Assembly (NCBI GenBank): GCA_965601975.1
Contig: OZ271856.1
Location: forward strand, 1,736,001-1,800,000
Length of the DNA stretch: 64,000 bases
From: JANQIO01 sp965601975
Lineage (GTDB): Bacteria > Pseudomonadota > Gammaproteobacteria > Pseudomonadales > Halieaceae
Direction of reading: 5' to 3'
In this document: piece after piece, positions 45,920 to 52,544 of the stretch
Position numbering within the stretch: the stretch's first letter is position 1
Layout of the letters: every line of letters starts with the position of its first letter
Program-made: the position numbers and the translations under genes
The notes under the pieces: generated by a model
Database searches by the model: none
What the model saw: only the letters and a program-made list of their open reading frames with translations
What the model was told of the DNA's origin: nothing

Positions 45920-46810
45920 CTATTGGAGTGCACACAGGTTGAGCTGGTTGCCCTGCACAGGCGGGCACCAGTAGTAGGCCCCACTGACCGGGTGTGAGAA
46001 ACGAAAGAGGGCGTCGGTAATGCCGTCTTCTTCCCCCACCATGCGACGGAGCTGAACCTCGAAGGCGTCGAGGCTATTGCCGAAAGCCACGAAATAGAGA
46101 CCTTCTCCATCCGCAGAGGCAAAGGGCATCGAGCGTCGCAGCACATGGGCCTCGGGATCGAAACTCTCCTGCTCGGTGCGCTTGGTGTGTGCAGAAGGCG
46201 GTGCGTCCTCGATTTCCTCGTTGTCGGACTTCCGGCGTCCGATGACCAGATCCTGTTCGTCTTGGGGCATGCTGTTGAAGGTGCGTAGGTTGTGCACCCA
46301 CTGCTGGATGGCGACGAAGCTGGAACCGGACGGCGCTGAATCGTTATCGGCAACAAAGGCGACCTCGATCGCCTCATCTCCGGTCGGATTCTCGGTGCCG
46401 TCCTCGTATCCAGTCAGGTCTCGGCCCAGGTCATCATCACCGTGCTTGAAGGCGTTTACGCACTCGTCGAGCTGCATCACCTCTGCCAGGGCGTCCGCAA
46501 TCTCGATACTCTGGTTGGCGATGTCGCCGTGATCATCCCCGCGCAGCCAGCACCACAGGTCGTGCTGGGTAGAGGGTGCGTGCACGCCCGGACCCGATAG
46601 TGCGGGAAAGGTCCTCAGCCCCGGTACCGATGCCTTCCACAGCGCTACCAACGGTTCGCCAATGCCCACCACCAGGCGGTCGTCGATCTCCAGCGACGCG
46701 ATGGCACGTTTGACGCCGTCGGGATCGGCGCCGGGCTTCATGTTGAAGCTCAGGTATCGTGCGGCGCGGGGTACTCCAGGCAGAATCGAAGGCTGAACGT
46801 TGCTGCTCAT
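45920..46810 (-). CDS. DyP-type heme peroxidase
   Basis: 296 residues, the shorter YfeX/DyP length. Family marks: the GxxDG motif GYEDGTENP with the catalytic Asp137, the proximal heme ligand His208 in SAHTKR, and the distal Arg at 225-226 in HVLRRSMPF. There is no signal peptide. Peroxide made by the sarcosine-oxidase-like enzyme or ThDP oxidase could be a substrate; that link is speculative. The gene is followed upstream by the kinase-like gene on the same strand, 42 bases away. Confidence 0.9.
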   Translation of the reverse strand: MSSNVQPSILPGVPRAARYLSFNMKPGADPDGVKRAIASLEIDDRLVVGIGEPLVALWKASVPGLRTFPALSGPGVHAPSTQHDLWCWLRGDDHGDIANQSIEIADALAEVMQLDECVNAFKHGDDDLGRDLTGYEDGTENPTGDEAIEVAFVADNDSAPSGSSFVAIQQWVHNLRTFNSMPQDEQDLVIGRRKSDNEEIEDAPPSAHTKRTEQESFDPEAHVLRRSMPFASADGEGLYFVAFGNSLDAFEVQLRRMVGEEDGITDALFRFSHPVSGAYYWCPPVQGNQLNLCALQ

Positions 46811-46852
46811 GTCAGGTGGTCTCGCAGTTGTGTCGACTCAAAGCGTAGTCGG

Positions 46853-47839
46853 CTACCAGACGGCGTGCCACAGGCCAGAACTGAAAAAGTCCTGATCGTC
46901 GAGCGCACTGTCGGCCCGCAGTATCTCCAGGTGCGCCAGGATTTTGCGGGCGCGTTTATCGAGCGCTCCCAGGTTCAGTCGTTTTATCTGCTTGTTCGAA
47001 AGGCCGCTGATGCGCAACGCTTTTTCCACTTCCGACAGCTCCCAGGAGCGCAGATGTGTCATAAACGTCAGACTGACGGGTTGTGTCCTGACCTCACGGA
47101 GTCGACAGTGCTCGCCACTAAGGCGGGCGCTGCTGTGGAAAGCCTTGCCATGGTCGATGGACCACAGTTTGCCCTTGAAGGAGTGCGTCACCTCATTTGC
47201 CGTCTCGCCTTTTGGAAAACGCTCATTGAAGTCCACCAGGAAATTGCCCTGGTGCCGGTCCACATTGCCAATGATGCAATCAAAAATCTTCAGCTCCTTG
47301 ATCTGCTGCTGCCTGTAGCCGGGATCTCCCGGGAATGTCAGATTCTCTTTTGGCAGGTCATATTCCACGACAGCATTCTCAACCCAGAGCTGTAGGGTAC
47401 CCTCGCGGGGTGTGTCGCTTCGCTCCAGGCCTGTATCGGCAATGGGCACCCTGCGCAGCACGGTCGCCGGCACGATGTTGAGGCCCAGGTATCGCGAAAT
47501 GATGTATGCAGCCAACTCGTTGTAGTAGGCGTCGTAGAATTTCTCGCCGCCCCGATCCCGGTTGTCGATGCGCACGGAGTCATCCCGGAAGGCGGCCCGA
47601 ATGCGAACCCCGTCTTTTTCCAGGCCGATGCGGCGGATGCGGTGTACGCTGGTCTCCAGGGGCATCACCTTGGCGACGTCCTCTGACAGGAGAATAGTCC
47701 CGTTCTGCAGCAGGTCCATGATCAAAGCGTCGTCGCGCACCAGCACCTGCGCGTGAGCCGTCGCCGGCGGCAGACTCAACAGGGTGCAGAACACCGCGGC
47801 CGCGATAACTGTCGAGTGACGGAGCTTATGGGTGCTCAT
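46853..47839 (-). CDS. periplasmic HipA/PI3K-like kinase-fold protein
   Basis: 328 residues. A signal peptide ends at TAHAQ. The kinase-like features are Glu108 in YYNELAAYI (helix C), the catalytic loop CIIGNVDRHQGNFLVD (Asp194, Asn199) and the metal-binding SIDHGKAFH (Asp229). This is the loop pattern of HipA, PI3/4-kinase and Fam20C-like enzymes. The ATP-anchoring Lys position, in IRAAFRDD, seems to be Arg85 rather than Lys. It would be an extracytoplasmic kinase; target and activity are unknown. Neighbour DUF6607 starts 57 bases upstream. Confidence 0.6.
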   Translation of the reverse strand: MSTHKLRHSTVIAAAVFCTLLSLPPATAHAQVLVRDDALIMDLLQNGTILLSEDVAKVMPLETSVHRIRRIGLEKDGVRIRAAFRDDSVRIDNRDRGGEKFYDAYYNELAAYIISRYLGLNIVPATVLRRVPIADTGLERSDTPREGTLQLWVENAVVEYDLPKENLTFPGDPGYRQQQIKELKIFDCIIGNVDRHQGNFLVDFNERFPKGETANEVTHSFKGKLWSIDHGKAFHSSARLSGEHCRLREVRTQPVSLTFMTHLRSWELSEVEKALRISGLSNKQIKRLNLGALDKRARKILAHLEILRADSALDDQDFFSSGLWHAVW

Positions 47840-47895
47840 GGCACCCAGTATCGGCTATTCCCGGCGAGCTTGCCTATTGCGCGGTGAAACCCGGC

Positions 47896-49020
47896 TCAGG
47901 GCGAGACATACCGCGCCATGGTTGCCTCGAGCTGCTTCCGGGCGGCGGATCGGTCGAAGTCAGCCTCGGTAGTGCTGTCGGCCAATGTGAACAGGGCCAT
48001 GAACATGGGTTCACCGTCGGCGACCTTGCTGACCTTCACGCGCTTCGTTTCGCCAAACAGGTCGTTCCAGTAGTCGCGAACCTCGGCCCAGAACGGGGCA
48101 GTGCGACTCCAGTACTCATCGCCCGCCTGCCAGTCGTAGTTGTCGATGCGCTCATAGCGGGCAAGGCCATTCTCCCGGGCCAGCACGTCCGTGCGTTCAC
48201 CGCTTTCATCCAGGACCACCTTGAGGTTGTGCTCTTCCTGCACCCAGCCGGTCGGTGAAATCGTGTGGCGGTTGGTGCCGATCAGCACGTCGTAGTCGTC
48301 GCGCACGCTGAATTCCCGGCGCGGCAACGGGCGCCAGGTTTCGTCGCTGGTCCAGCTGGAATAGTTGGCGTAGTGCTCCCAGCGCCCGCTGGCCATGTAG
48401 CGCGGGGAGTCGTCCACCTGGTACACCGACTGGGTCCAGTGACCTTTGGCGTCGGCGCGGGACAGGCGTTCCTGCTCCCAGAATCGGTGCCCGCGGAAGG
48501 TGTGCAGGTCGCGCCGCTCGTAGTGCCAGTCCTGGCGCCAATGCTTGACCACCATCGGTTCCGATTCCGTGCCGTCTTCGAGCTTCATGCGCATCACCAG
48601 CACGTGCTGCAGGCTGATGAACTCCGGTTCGTCGGCCACGACATAGACGTATTCGGTACCCCAGGACTGGTAGGGGCGACTCGGCGTATAGCCCTCGGTG
48701 AATCCGACCGTCTCGATGAAGTCGAAACTCGTGCGGTAGGGGCCCGCCATGGCCAGGATCGCGCGACGGTCACGTTCCAGGTCGCTGATGCCGGGCTCCT
48801 GCAAGGCCTCCCAGGCCGGGGAAGCCTTCTTGACCAGGTCGATTTCCGCACCAGTGGTGGTGCCACCACGGGGCGCCATGTCGCTGCCATCGACAAACTG
48901 CCAGGCAAAGGTGTATTGGCGCTTGTCGCCGGCTTGCGGTCTCGCGTCCACCTCTTCATAGGCCAGGGTGACGGGGCTTGTCAGCGCCAGGGCAAGCGCG
49001 ATCAGGCGTGCAATGTTCAT
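47896..49020 (-). CDS. DUF6607 family exported protein
   Basis: 374 residues from the ATG at 49018-49020, which has GGAGGTGAAT upstream; the longer open frame is rejected. A signal peptide ends near TLAYEE. The body (KRQYTFAWQFVDGSDMAPRG, VVKHWRQDWHYERRDLHTFR, SSWTSDETWRPLPRREFSVR) fits the DUF6607 family, whose function is unknown. It has a cluster of Trp, Tyr and Arg residues and is likely a soluble periplasmic protein. A PpsR-type site lies 69 bases upstream, between it and the divergent 49201 gene. Confidence 0.75.
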   Translation of the reverse strand: MNIARLIALALALTSPVTLAYEEVDARPQAGDKRQYTFAWQFVDGSDMAPRGGTTTGAEIDLVKKASPAWEALQEPGISDLERDRRAILAMAGPYRTSFDFIETVGFTEGYTPSRPYQSWGTEYVYVVADEPEFISLQHVLVMRMKLEDGTESEPMVVKHWRQDWHYERRDLHTFRGHRFWEQERLSRADAKGHWTQSVYQVDDSPRYMASGRWEHYANYSSWTSDETWRPLPRREFSVRDDYDVLIGTNRHTISPTGWVQEEHNLKVVLDESGERTDVLARENGLARYERIDNYDWQAGDEYWSRTAPFWAEVRDYWNDLFGETKRVKVSKVADGEPMFMALFTLADSTTEADFDRSAARKQLEATMARYVSP

Positions 49021-49088
49021 ATTCACCTCCGGAAAAGGCAGAAATATAGTGAAGGAACCCGCCAATCGCAGGCGGGGGACCGATATAA

Positions 49089-49112
49089 AAGTGTCAGAAT
49101 GTTTTGACACTT
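49089..49112. promoter_or_regulatory. PpsR/CrtJ-type operator between DUF6607 and the 49201 gene
   Basis: AAGTGTCA and TGACACTT are perfect 8-base arms around 8 bases; within it TGT-N12-ACA (49092-49109) is the PpsR/CrtJ consensus. PpsR represses photosynthesis genes in air or light. It sits between two divergent genes, 92 bases before the 49201 ATG. Confidence 0.7.
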
Positions 49113-49200
49113 CCGGCGCGAAAAAATGCGGTCTGACCGGTGACCCGGGGCGTATACTACAAAAATAGTACAAGGTCCTTCGGTCCTCGGGAGAGAAGTC

Positions 49201-49902
49201 ATGTATCTTGTTGCACGGGTATACCAATCGGAAAGTCAGGCGCGCGATGCCTATGGTGCACTGGTGGAGGCCGACATCGGCCCCGCAGCGCTGGTGATCG
49301 CAGCGTCCACGCGGCCCGGCGAGGAGCCGGGCACCAGGCTTAGCGATGATGAGGCCTCTACGGTGCGAGCGGGCGGCCTGTTGCAGAGCCATGCCCCCTT
49401 TTATGCCGACGAACTGCGCAAGGGCCATCACCTGGTGGCGATGCGTGCGGTGTTTGGTCGCAGCCGGGAGGCAGCGGAAATCGCCGATTCCTACAACCCG
49501 CTGCCCGTCAGTCATGAAGGTCCGAAGCAGCGCTACATTCCGTGGACGGAACGCCCCGCCGCCTTCTCATCCTCGATCGGCATGGGGACCCTGCTGAAGA
49601 CGGGCACACCGTTCTCGGACTTCTGGGGCTTACCCACGAAGAAAGAGGGGGTGACGTTCCTCTCCCGCATGATGAAGCCTAAGACCGATGGCTTTATGTT
49701 CTCCAACATGATCGGCATGGGCTACAAGTCCGCGGGAGATACGCCGATGTCTTCGATGGTGGGCATGTCCGGCAAGAGCAACCGGCTCGAAGGCAAGACA
49801 TCGTCCTTCGGCCTGCCGCTGAAGACAAAGGGTGGAACGCCGCTGTCGTCGATGCTGGGCATGCGCCTGCTGACGAAGCGCAAGCGGATACTCTCAAGCT
49901 AA
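49201..49902 (+). CDS. unrecognised repeat protein of the photosynthesis locus
   Basis: 233 residues; I do not recognise it. Residues 1-95 form a compact domain (MYLVARVYQSESQARDAYGA, then HHLVAMRAVFGRSREAAEIA) with a ferredoxin-like strand-helix pattern. From 120 to 226 there are about seven degenerate repeats of 14-18 residues: SSSIGMG, TPFSDFWGLPTK, FSNMIGMG, TPMSSMVGM, SSFGLPLK, TPLSSMLGM. The start ATG 49201 follows GGGAGAGAAG. It lies directly upstream of pucBAC and has its own TGT-N12-ACA site at 49092, so it is probably a light-harvesting or assembly-related gene. Confidence 0.72.
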   Translation: MYLVARVYQSESQARDAYGALVEADIGPAALVIAASTRPGEEPGTRLSDDEASTVRAGGLLQSHAPFYADELRKGHHLVAMRAVFGRSREAAEIADSYNPLPVSHEGPKQRYIPWTERPAAFSSSIGMGTLLKTGTPFSDFWGLPTKKEGVTFLSRMMKPKTDGFMFSNMIGMGYKSAGDTPMSSMVGMSGKSNRLEGKTSSFGLPLKTKGGTPLSSMLGMRLLTKRKRILSS

Positions 49903-49926
49903 TTCCAGACGCTGATTTCTTGTTTC

Positions 49927-49953
49927 CCGCCTGACGGCACCACATTCAGGCGG
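49927..49953. terminator. hairpin after the 49201 gene
   Basis: CCGCCTGA (49927-49934) pairs perfectly with TCAGGCGG (49946-49953) around 11 bases. The T-run normal for an intrinsic terminator is absent on the + strand, so it may work as a 3'-end stabiliser or weak terminator before the puc promoter. Confidence 0.45.
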
Positions 49954-49974
49954 AATAAGAAAGCCGCGTTTGCA

Positions 49975-49994
49975 GTGTAAAGAAAAAGTTACAC
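49975..49994. promoter_or_regulatory. PpsR/CrtJ-type operator of pucBA
   Basis: GTGTAA and TTACAC are perfect 6-base arms around 8 bases, and TGT-N12-ACA (49976-49993) fits the PpsR/CrtJ consensus. It stands 20 bases before the -35 candidate TTGACA of the puc operon. Confidence 0.75.
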
Positions 49995-50013
49995 ATTTGA
50001 TCGACAAACAAAC

Positions 50014-50042
50014 TTGACAATAAGCAGTTCCCTTAATAAGTT
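50014..50042 (+). promoter_or_regulatory. puc operon promoter candidate
   Basis: TTGACA at 50014-50019 with TAATAAG-type sequence at 50034-50040 or TAAGTT at 50037-50042 (17-base spacing). The -10 match is weaker than the -35. The leader to the pucB start at 50113 is about 65 bases. Confidence 0.5.
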
Positions 50043-50112
50043 GGTAGTTACGGGATAAAGCTGCGAAAGCAGCCAAACCGCGACCATAACAATGGCATCG
50101 GAGGATGTAATC

Positions 50113-50268
50113 GTGGAGAACACAACAGAGAAGGTATGGCCAACTGGCCTGACCGTCCGGGAATCAGAAGAGATTCACAAGTACATGATCGATGGTACGC
50201 GTGTCTTTTTCGTGATCTCCCTGGTCGCACACGCACTGGTTTATTCATTGAGCCCCTGGCTGGGTTGA
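50113..50268 (+). CDS. pucB: light-harvesting complex (LH2-type) beta subunit
   Basis: 51 residues from the GTG at 50113, which has GGAGG at 50100-50104. It matches LH2 beta chains: EEIHKYMIDGTRVFF, then VISLVAHALVYSLSPWLG. The B850-type bacteriochlorophyll ligand is His40 in the AxxxH-like LVAHALVYSLSPW segment, and His22 in EEIHKY is the conserved N-terminal His. The single membrane helix spans about 31-48. Too short for most gene finders. Second cistron pucA starts 10 bases after the stop. Confidence 0.92.
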   Translation: MENTTEKVWPTGLTVRESEEIHKYMIDGTRVFFVISLVAHALVYSLSPWLG

Positions 50269-50278
50269 GGAGAGCGAC

Positions 50279-50422
50279 ATGAACAACGGAAAAATGTGGT
50301 GTGTTGTTAACCCCGGTGTCGGGATCCCCTTGATTCTCGGCGGCGTGGCGGTTGTTTCACTTACGATTCACTTTACAGTTCTGACTCACACGACCTGGTT
50401 CTCCGCCTTCTTCGGCGGCTGA
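50279..50422 (+). CDS. pucA: light-harvesting complex (LH2-type) alpha subunit
   Basis: 47 residues from ATG 50279, with GAGGAG upstream. It aligns without gaps to Rhodoblastus acidophilus LH2 alpha (recalled sequence): MNNGKMWCVVNPGVGIPLIL with His31 as the bacteriochlorophyll ligand and HTTWF at 37-41. At positions 44 and 45 it has Phe-Phe (FSAFFGG) where B850 complexes have Tyr-Trp; LH3 (B800-820) proteins also lose these H-bond donors. So the antenna probably absorbs near 820 nm. The C-terminus is short, ending GG. Confidence 0.93.
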   Translation: MNNGKMWCVVNPGVGIPLILGGVAVVSLTIHFTVLTHTTWFSAFFGG

Positions 50423-50450
50423 TAGGCGGTTAGTCAGCTAAGAGTGACTC

Positions 50451-50479
50451 ACCCGGGGCGGCGCATACCGCCCCCGGGT
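50451..50479 (+). terminator. strong hairpin between pucA and pucC
   Basis: ACCCGGGGCGG (50451-50461) pairs with CCGCCCCCGGGT (50468-50479) with one bulge and a 6-base loop. It is the sort of intercistronic hairpin that protects pucBA mRNA and lowers expression of pucC; no T-run follows. Confidence 0.7.
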
Positions 50480-50499
50480 CTATTCAGGTCTGTGCCAGC

Positions 50500-51921
50500 T
50501 TGAGCCGTCTCCGTCTAAAGCTCCTGCACACGTGGGCGACATTGAGCCCGCGCTATCTTCCTTTCGCCGATGTGGCGACCCCCGACCTGCCGCTGAGCAG
50601 GTTGTTGCGATTGTCCCTGTTCCAGGTATCCGTGGGCATGGCCCTGGTGCTGCTGGTGGGCACGCTCAATCGCGTCATGATCGTCGAGCTCAACGTCCCG
50701 GCCTCGCTGGTCGGTATCATGCTCGCGCTGCCGCTGGTGTTTGCGCCGTTCCGGGCGCTGATCGGCTTCAAATCGGATAACCACAAGAGTGCGCTGGGTT
50801 GGCGCCGGGTGCCGTTCATCTACCGGGGTTCCCTGGCTCAGTTTGGCGGCTTTGCCATCATGCCCTTTGCCCTGCTGGTACTGGCCGGGCAGGGCGAATC
50901 CGGCAGCCTGCCGGCCTGGGTGGGCCAGCTCGCCGCAGCCATTTCATTCCTGTTGGTGGGTGCAGGCGTGCATGTGGTCCAGACCGCGGGCCTGGCCCTG
51001 GCCACCGACCTGACGCCCCAGGAATCCCATCCCAAGGTTGTCGGCCTCATGTACGTGATGCTGCTGCTGGGGATGATCGTCAGTGCGCTGGCCTTTGGCG
51101 CGGCCCTGACGGAGTTCTCGCCGGGCCGACTGGTGCGGGTTATCCAGACCGCGGCGTTGCTGACCATGGTGATCAACTTCCTGGCGATCTGGAAGCAGGA
51201 ACCGCGGCGCCGCACCAGTGAAGCGGAAATGGCGCTGCCCGACCCCAGCTTCCGCGACGCCTGGTTGAAGTTCTGCGAGGGCGAGCACACGGTCCTGCGG
51301 CTGGTGATCGTGGGCCTCGGCACCATGGCCTTCGGTATGGCGGATATCCTGCTGGAACCCTTCGGCGGACACGTACTCAACCTGACCGTCAGCGCCACGA
51401 CCCTGCTGACGGCGCTTTTCGCCGCGGGCGGCCTGATCGGCTTTGGGGTCGCGTCCAAGGTGATCGGCGATGGCGCCGACCCCTATATCACGGCGCGGCG
51501 CGGTGCGCTGATCGGACTGCCGGCGTTTGCCTTTGTCATCATTGCCGCGCCGCTGCAGCAACCTTTGTTGTTTGTTGCGGGCAATTTCCTGATTGGCTTC
51601 GGCGGCGCCCTGTTTGGCCACGGCACGCTGACCGCCACCATGAACAAGGCACCGAAAGAGCAGGTCGGCCTGGCACTGGGCGCCTGGGGTGCGGTGCAGG
51701 CGACGGCCGCCGGCGTCGGTATGGCCCTGAGCGGCGTGATTCGCGACGTGGTGAATGCTGCCACCGCGACGGGCACTGCCAGCGCCAGCGGTTACATCAC
51801 CGTCTACGGGATCGAAATCGTGCTGCTGATCGTGACTATCTTCGCCACGGCGCCCCTGGTGCGGCACCTGCGTCAGCGGAATGCCGCACCGCTGGAAGCC
51901 AGCCAGGAGGCTACCGCGTGA
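50500..51921 (+). CDS. pucC: PucC-family light-harvesting assembly / chlorophyll delivery protein
   Basis: 473 residues, 12 membrane helices, BCH1/PucC/LhaA family of the major facilitator fold. Characteristic regions are LIGFKSDNHKSALGWRRVPF in the first cytoplasmic loop, GAGVHVVQTAGLALATDLTP and FGHGTLTATMNKAPKEQVGL. It starts with TTG at 50500 (AGGTC upstream) after the hairpin. It is needed for LH2 assembly in Rhodobacter. Its end overlaps the deformylase start by 4 bases (GTGA), an unusual but translationally coupled pair. Confidence 0.95.
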   Translation: MSRLRLKLLHTWATLSPRYLPFADVATPDLPLSRLLRLSLFQVSVGMALVLLVGTLNRVMIVELNVPASLVGIMLALPLVFAPFRALIGFKSDNHKSALGWRRVPFIYRGSLAQFGGFAIMPFALLVLAGQGESGSLPAWVGQLAAAISFLLVGAGVHVVQTAGLALATDLTPQESHPKVVGLMYVMLLLGMIVSALAFGAALTEFSPGRLVRVIQTAALLTMVINFLAIWKQEPRRRTSEAEMALPDPSFRDAWLKFCEGEHTVLRLVIVGLGTMAFGMADILLEPFGGHVLNLTVSATTLLTALFAAGGLIGFGVASKVIGDGADPYITARRGALIGLPAFAFVIIAAPLQQPLLFVAGNFLIGFGGALFGHGTLTATMNKAPKEQVGLALGAWGAVQATAAGVGMALSGVIRDVVNAATATGTASASGYITVYGIEIVLLIVTIFATAPLVRHLRQRNAAPLEASQEATA

Positions 51922-52448
51922 GCCCGTTCCCCATCGTCCAGTATCCGAGCGATACGCTGCGCCAGGTGTCTGCGCCGGTGGAAGACTTCGACGAAACCCT
52001 GTTCGCGCTGGTGGACAACCTGTTTCGCAGCCTTGAAGAGCACGGCGGCATCGGCATGTCCGCACCGCAGCTCGGCAGCCTGCAGCGGGTACTGGTGGTG
52101 CATGTGCCCGACGACGACTACGGTCCCCAGGTCTACATCAATCCGGAAATCGTCTCGACCTCCGGCTTTGGCATTGTTGAAGAAAGCTGTCTGTCCGTGC
52201 CCGGCATCGTCGGCAACGTGATCCGCGCTGCCCAGGTTCGGGTCCGCGCCCAGGATCCCGACGGCAATGTCTTCGAGCGTGAGGTCGACGGCATGCACGG
52301 TGTCTGTATTCAGCACGAGATCGACCACCTCGAAGGCAAGCTGTTCATTGACCGGCTGTCCTGGTTCCATCGCTGGCGTATCCGCCGGGCCACCGCAAAA
52401 GCACAGCGCGCCGCCGGCAGCAGCCAGCTCAGCCCCGAATTATCTTGA
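51918..52448 (+). CDS. def: peptide deformylase
   Basis: 176 residues from the GTG at 51918, overlapping pucC by 4 bases. All three deformylase motifs are clear: GIGMSAPQLG (motif 1), EESCLSVPG with the metal Cys91 (motif 2) and QHEIDHLEG with His133, Glu134, His137 (motif 3). It removes formyl groups from new proteins. Being translated from the puc operon is odd; a housekeeping copy near fmt is not visible here, so this may be a second, photosynthesis-linked copy. Confidence 0.93.
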   Translation: MSPFPIVQYPSDTLRQVSAPVEDFDETLFALVDNLFRSLEEHGGIGMSAPQLGSLQRVLVVHVPDDDYGPQVYINPEIVSTSGFGIVEESCLSVPGIVGNVIRAAQVRVRAQDPDGNVFEREVDGMHGVCIQHEIDHLEGKLFIDRLSWFHRWRIRRATAKAQRAAGSSQLSPELS

Positions 52449-52544
52449 TCTAGCGCAGCGATTCCCCCGGCGACGTCCCCGCCGCGTTTCCAGCCATGCT
52501 GCCCAGTCGCTAGACTGACGTTTCAGTCACTTCCCAGCGCAACC

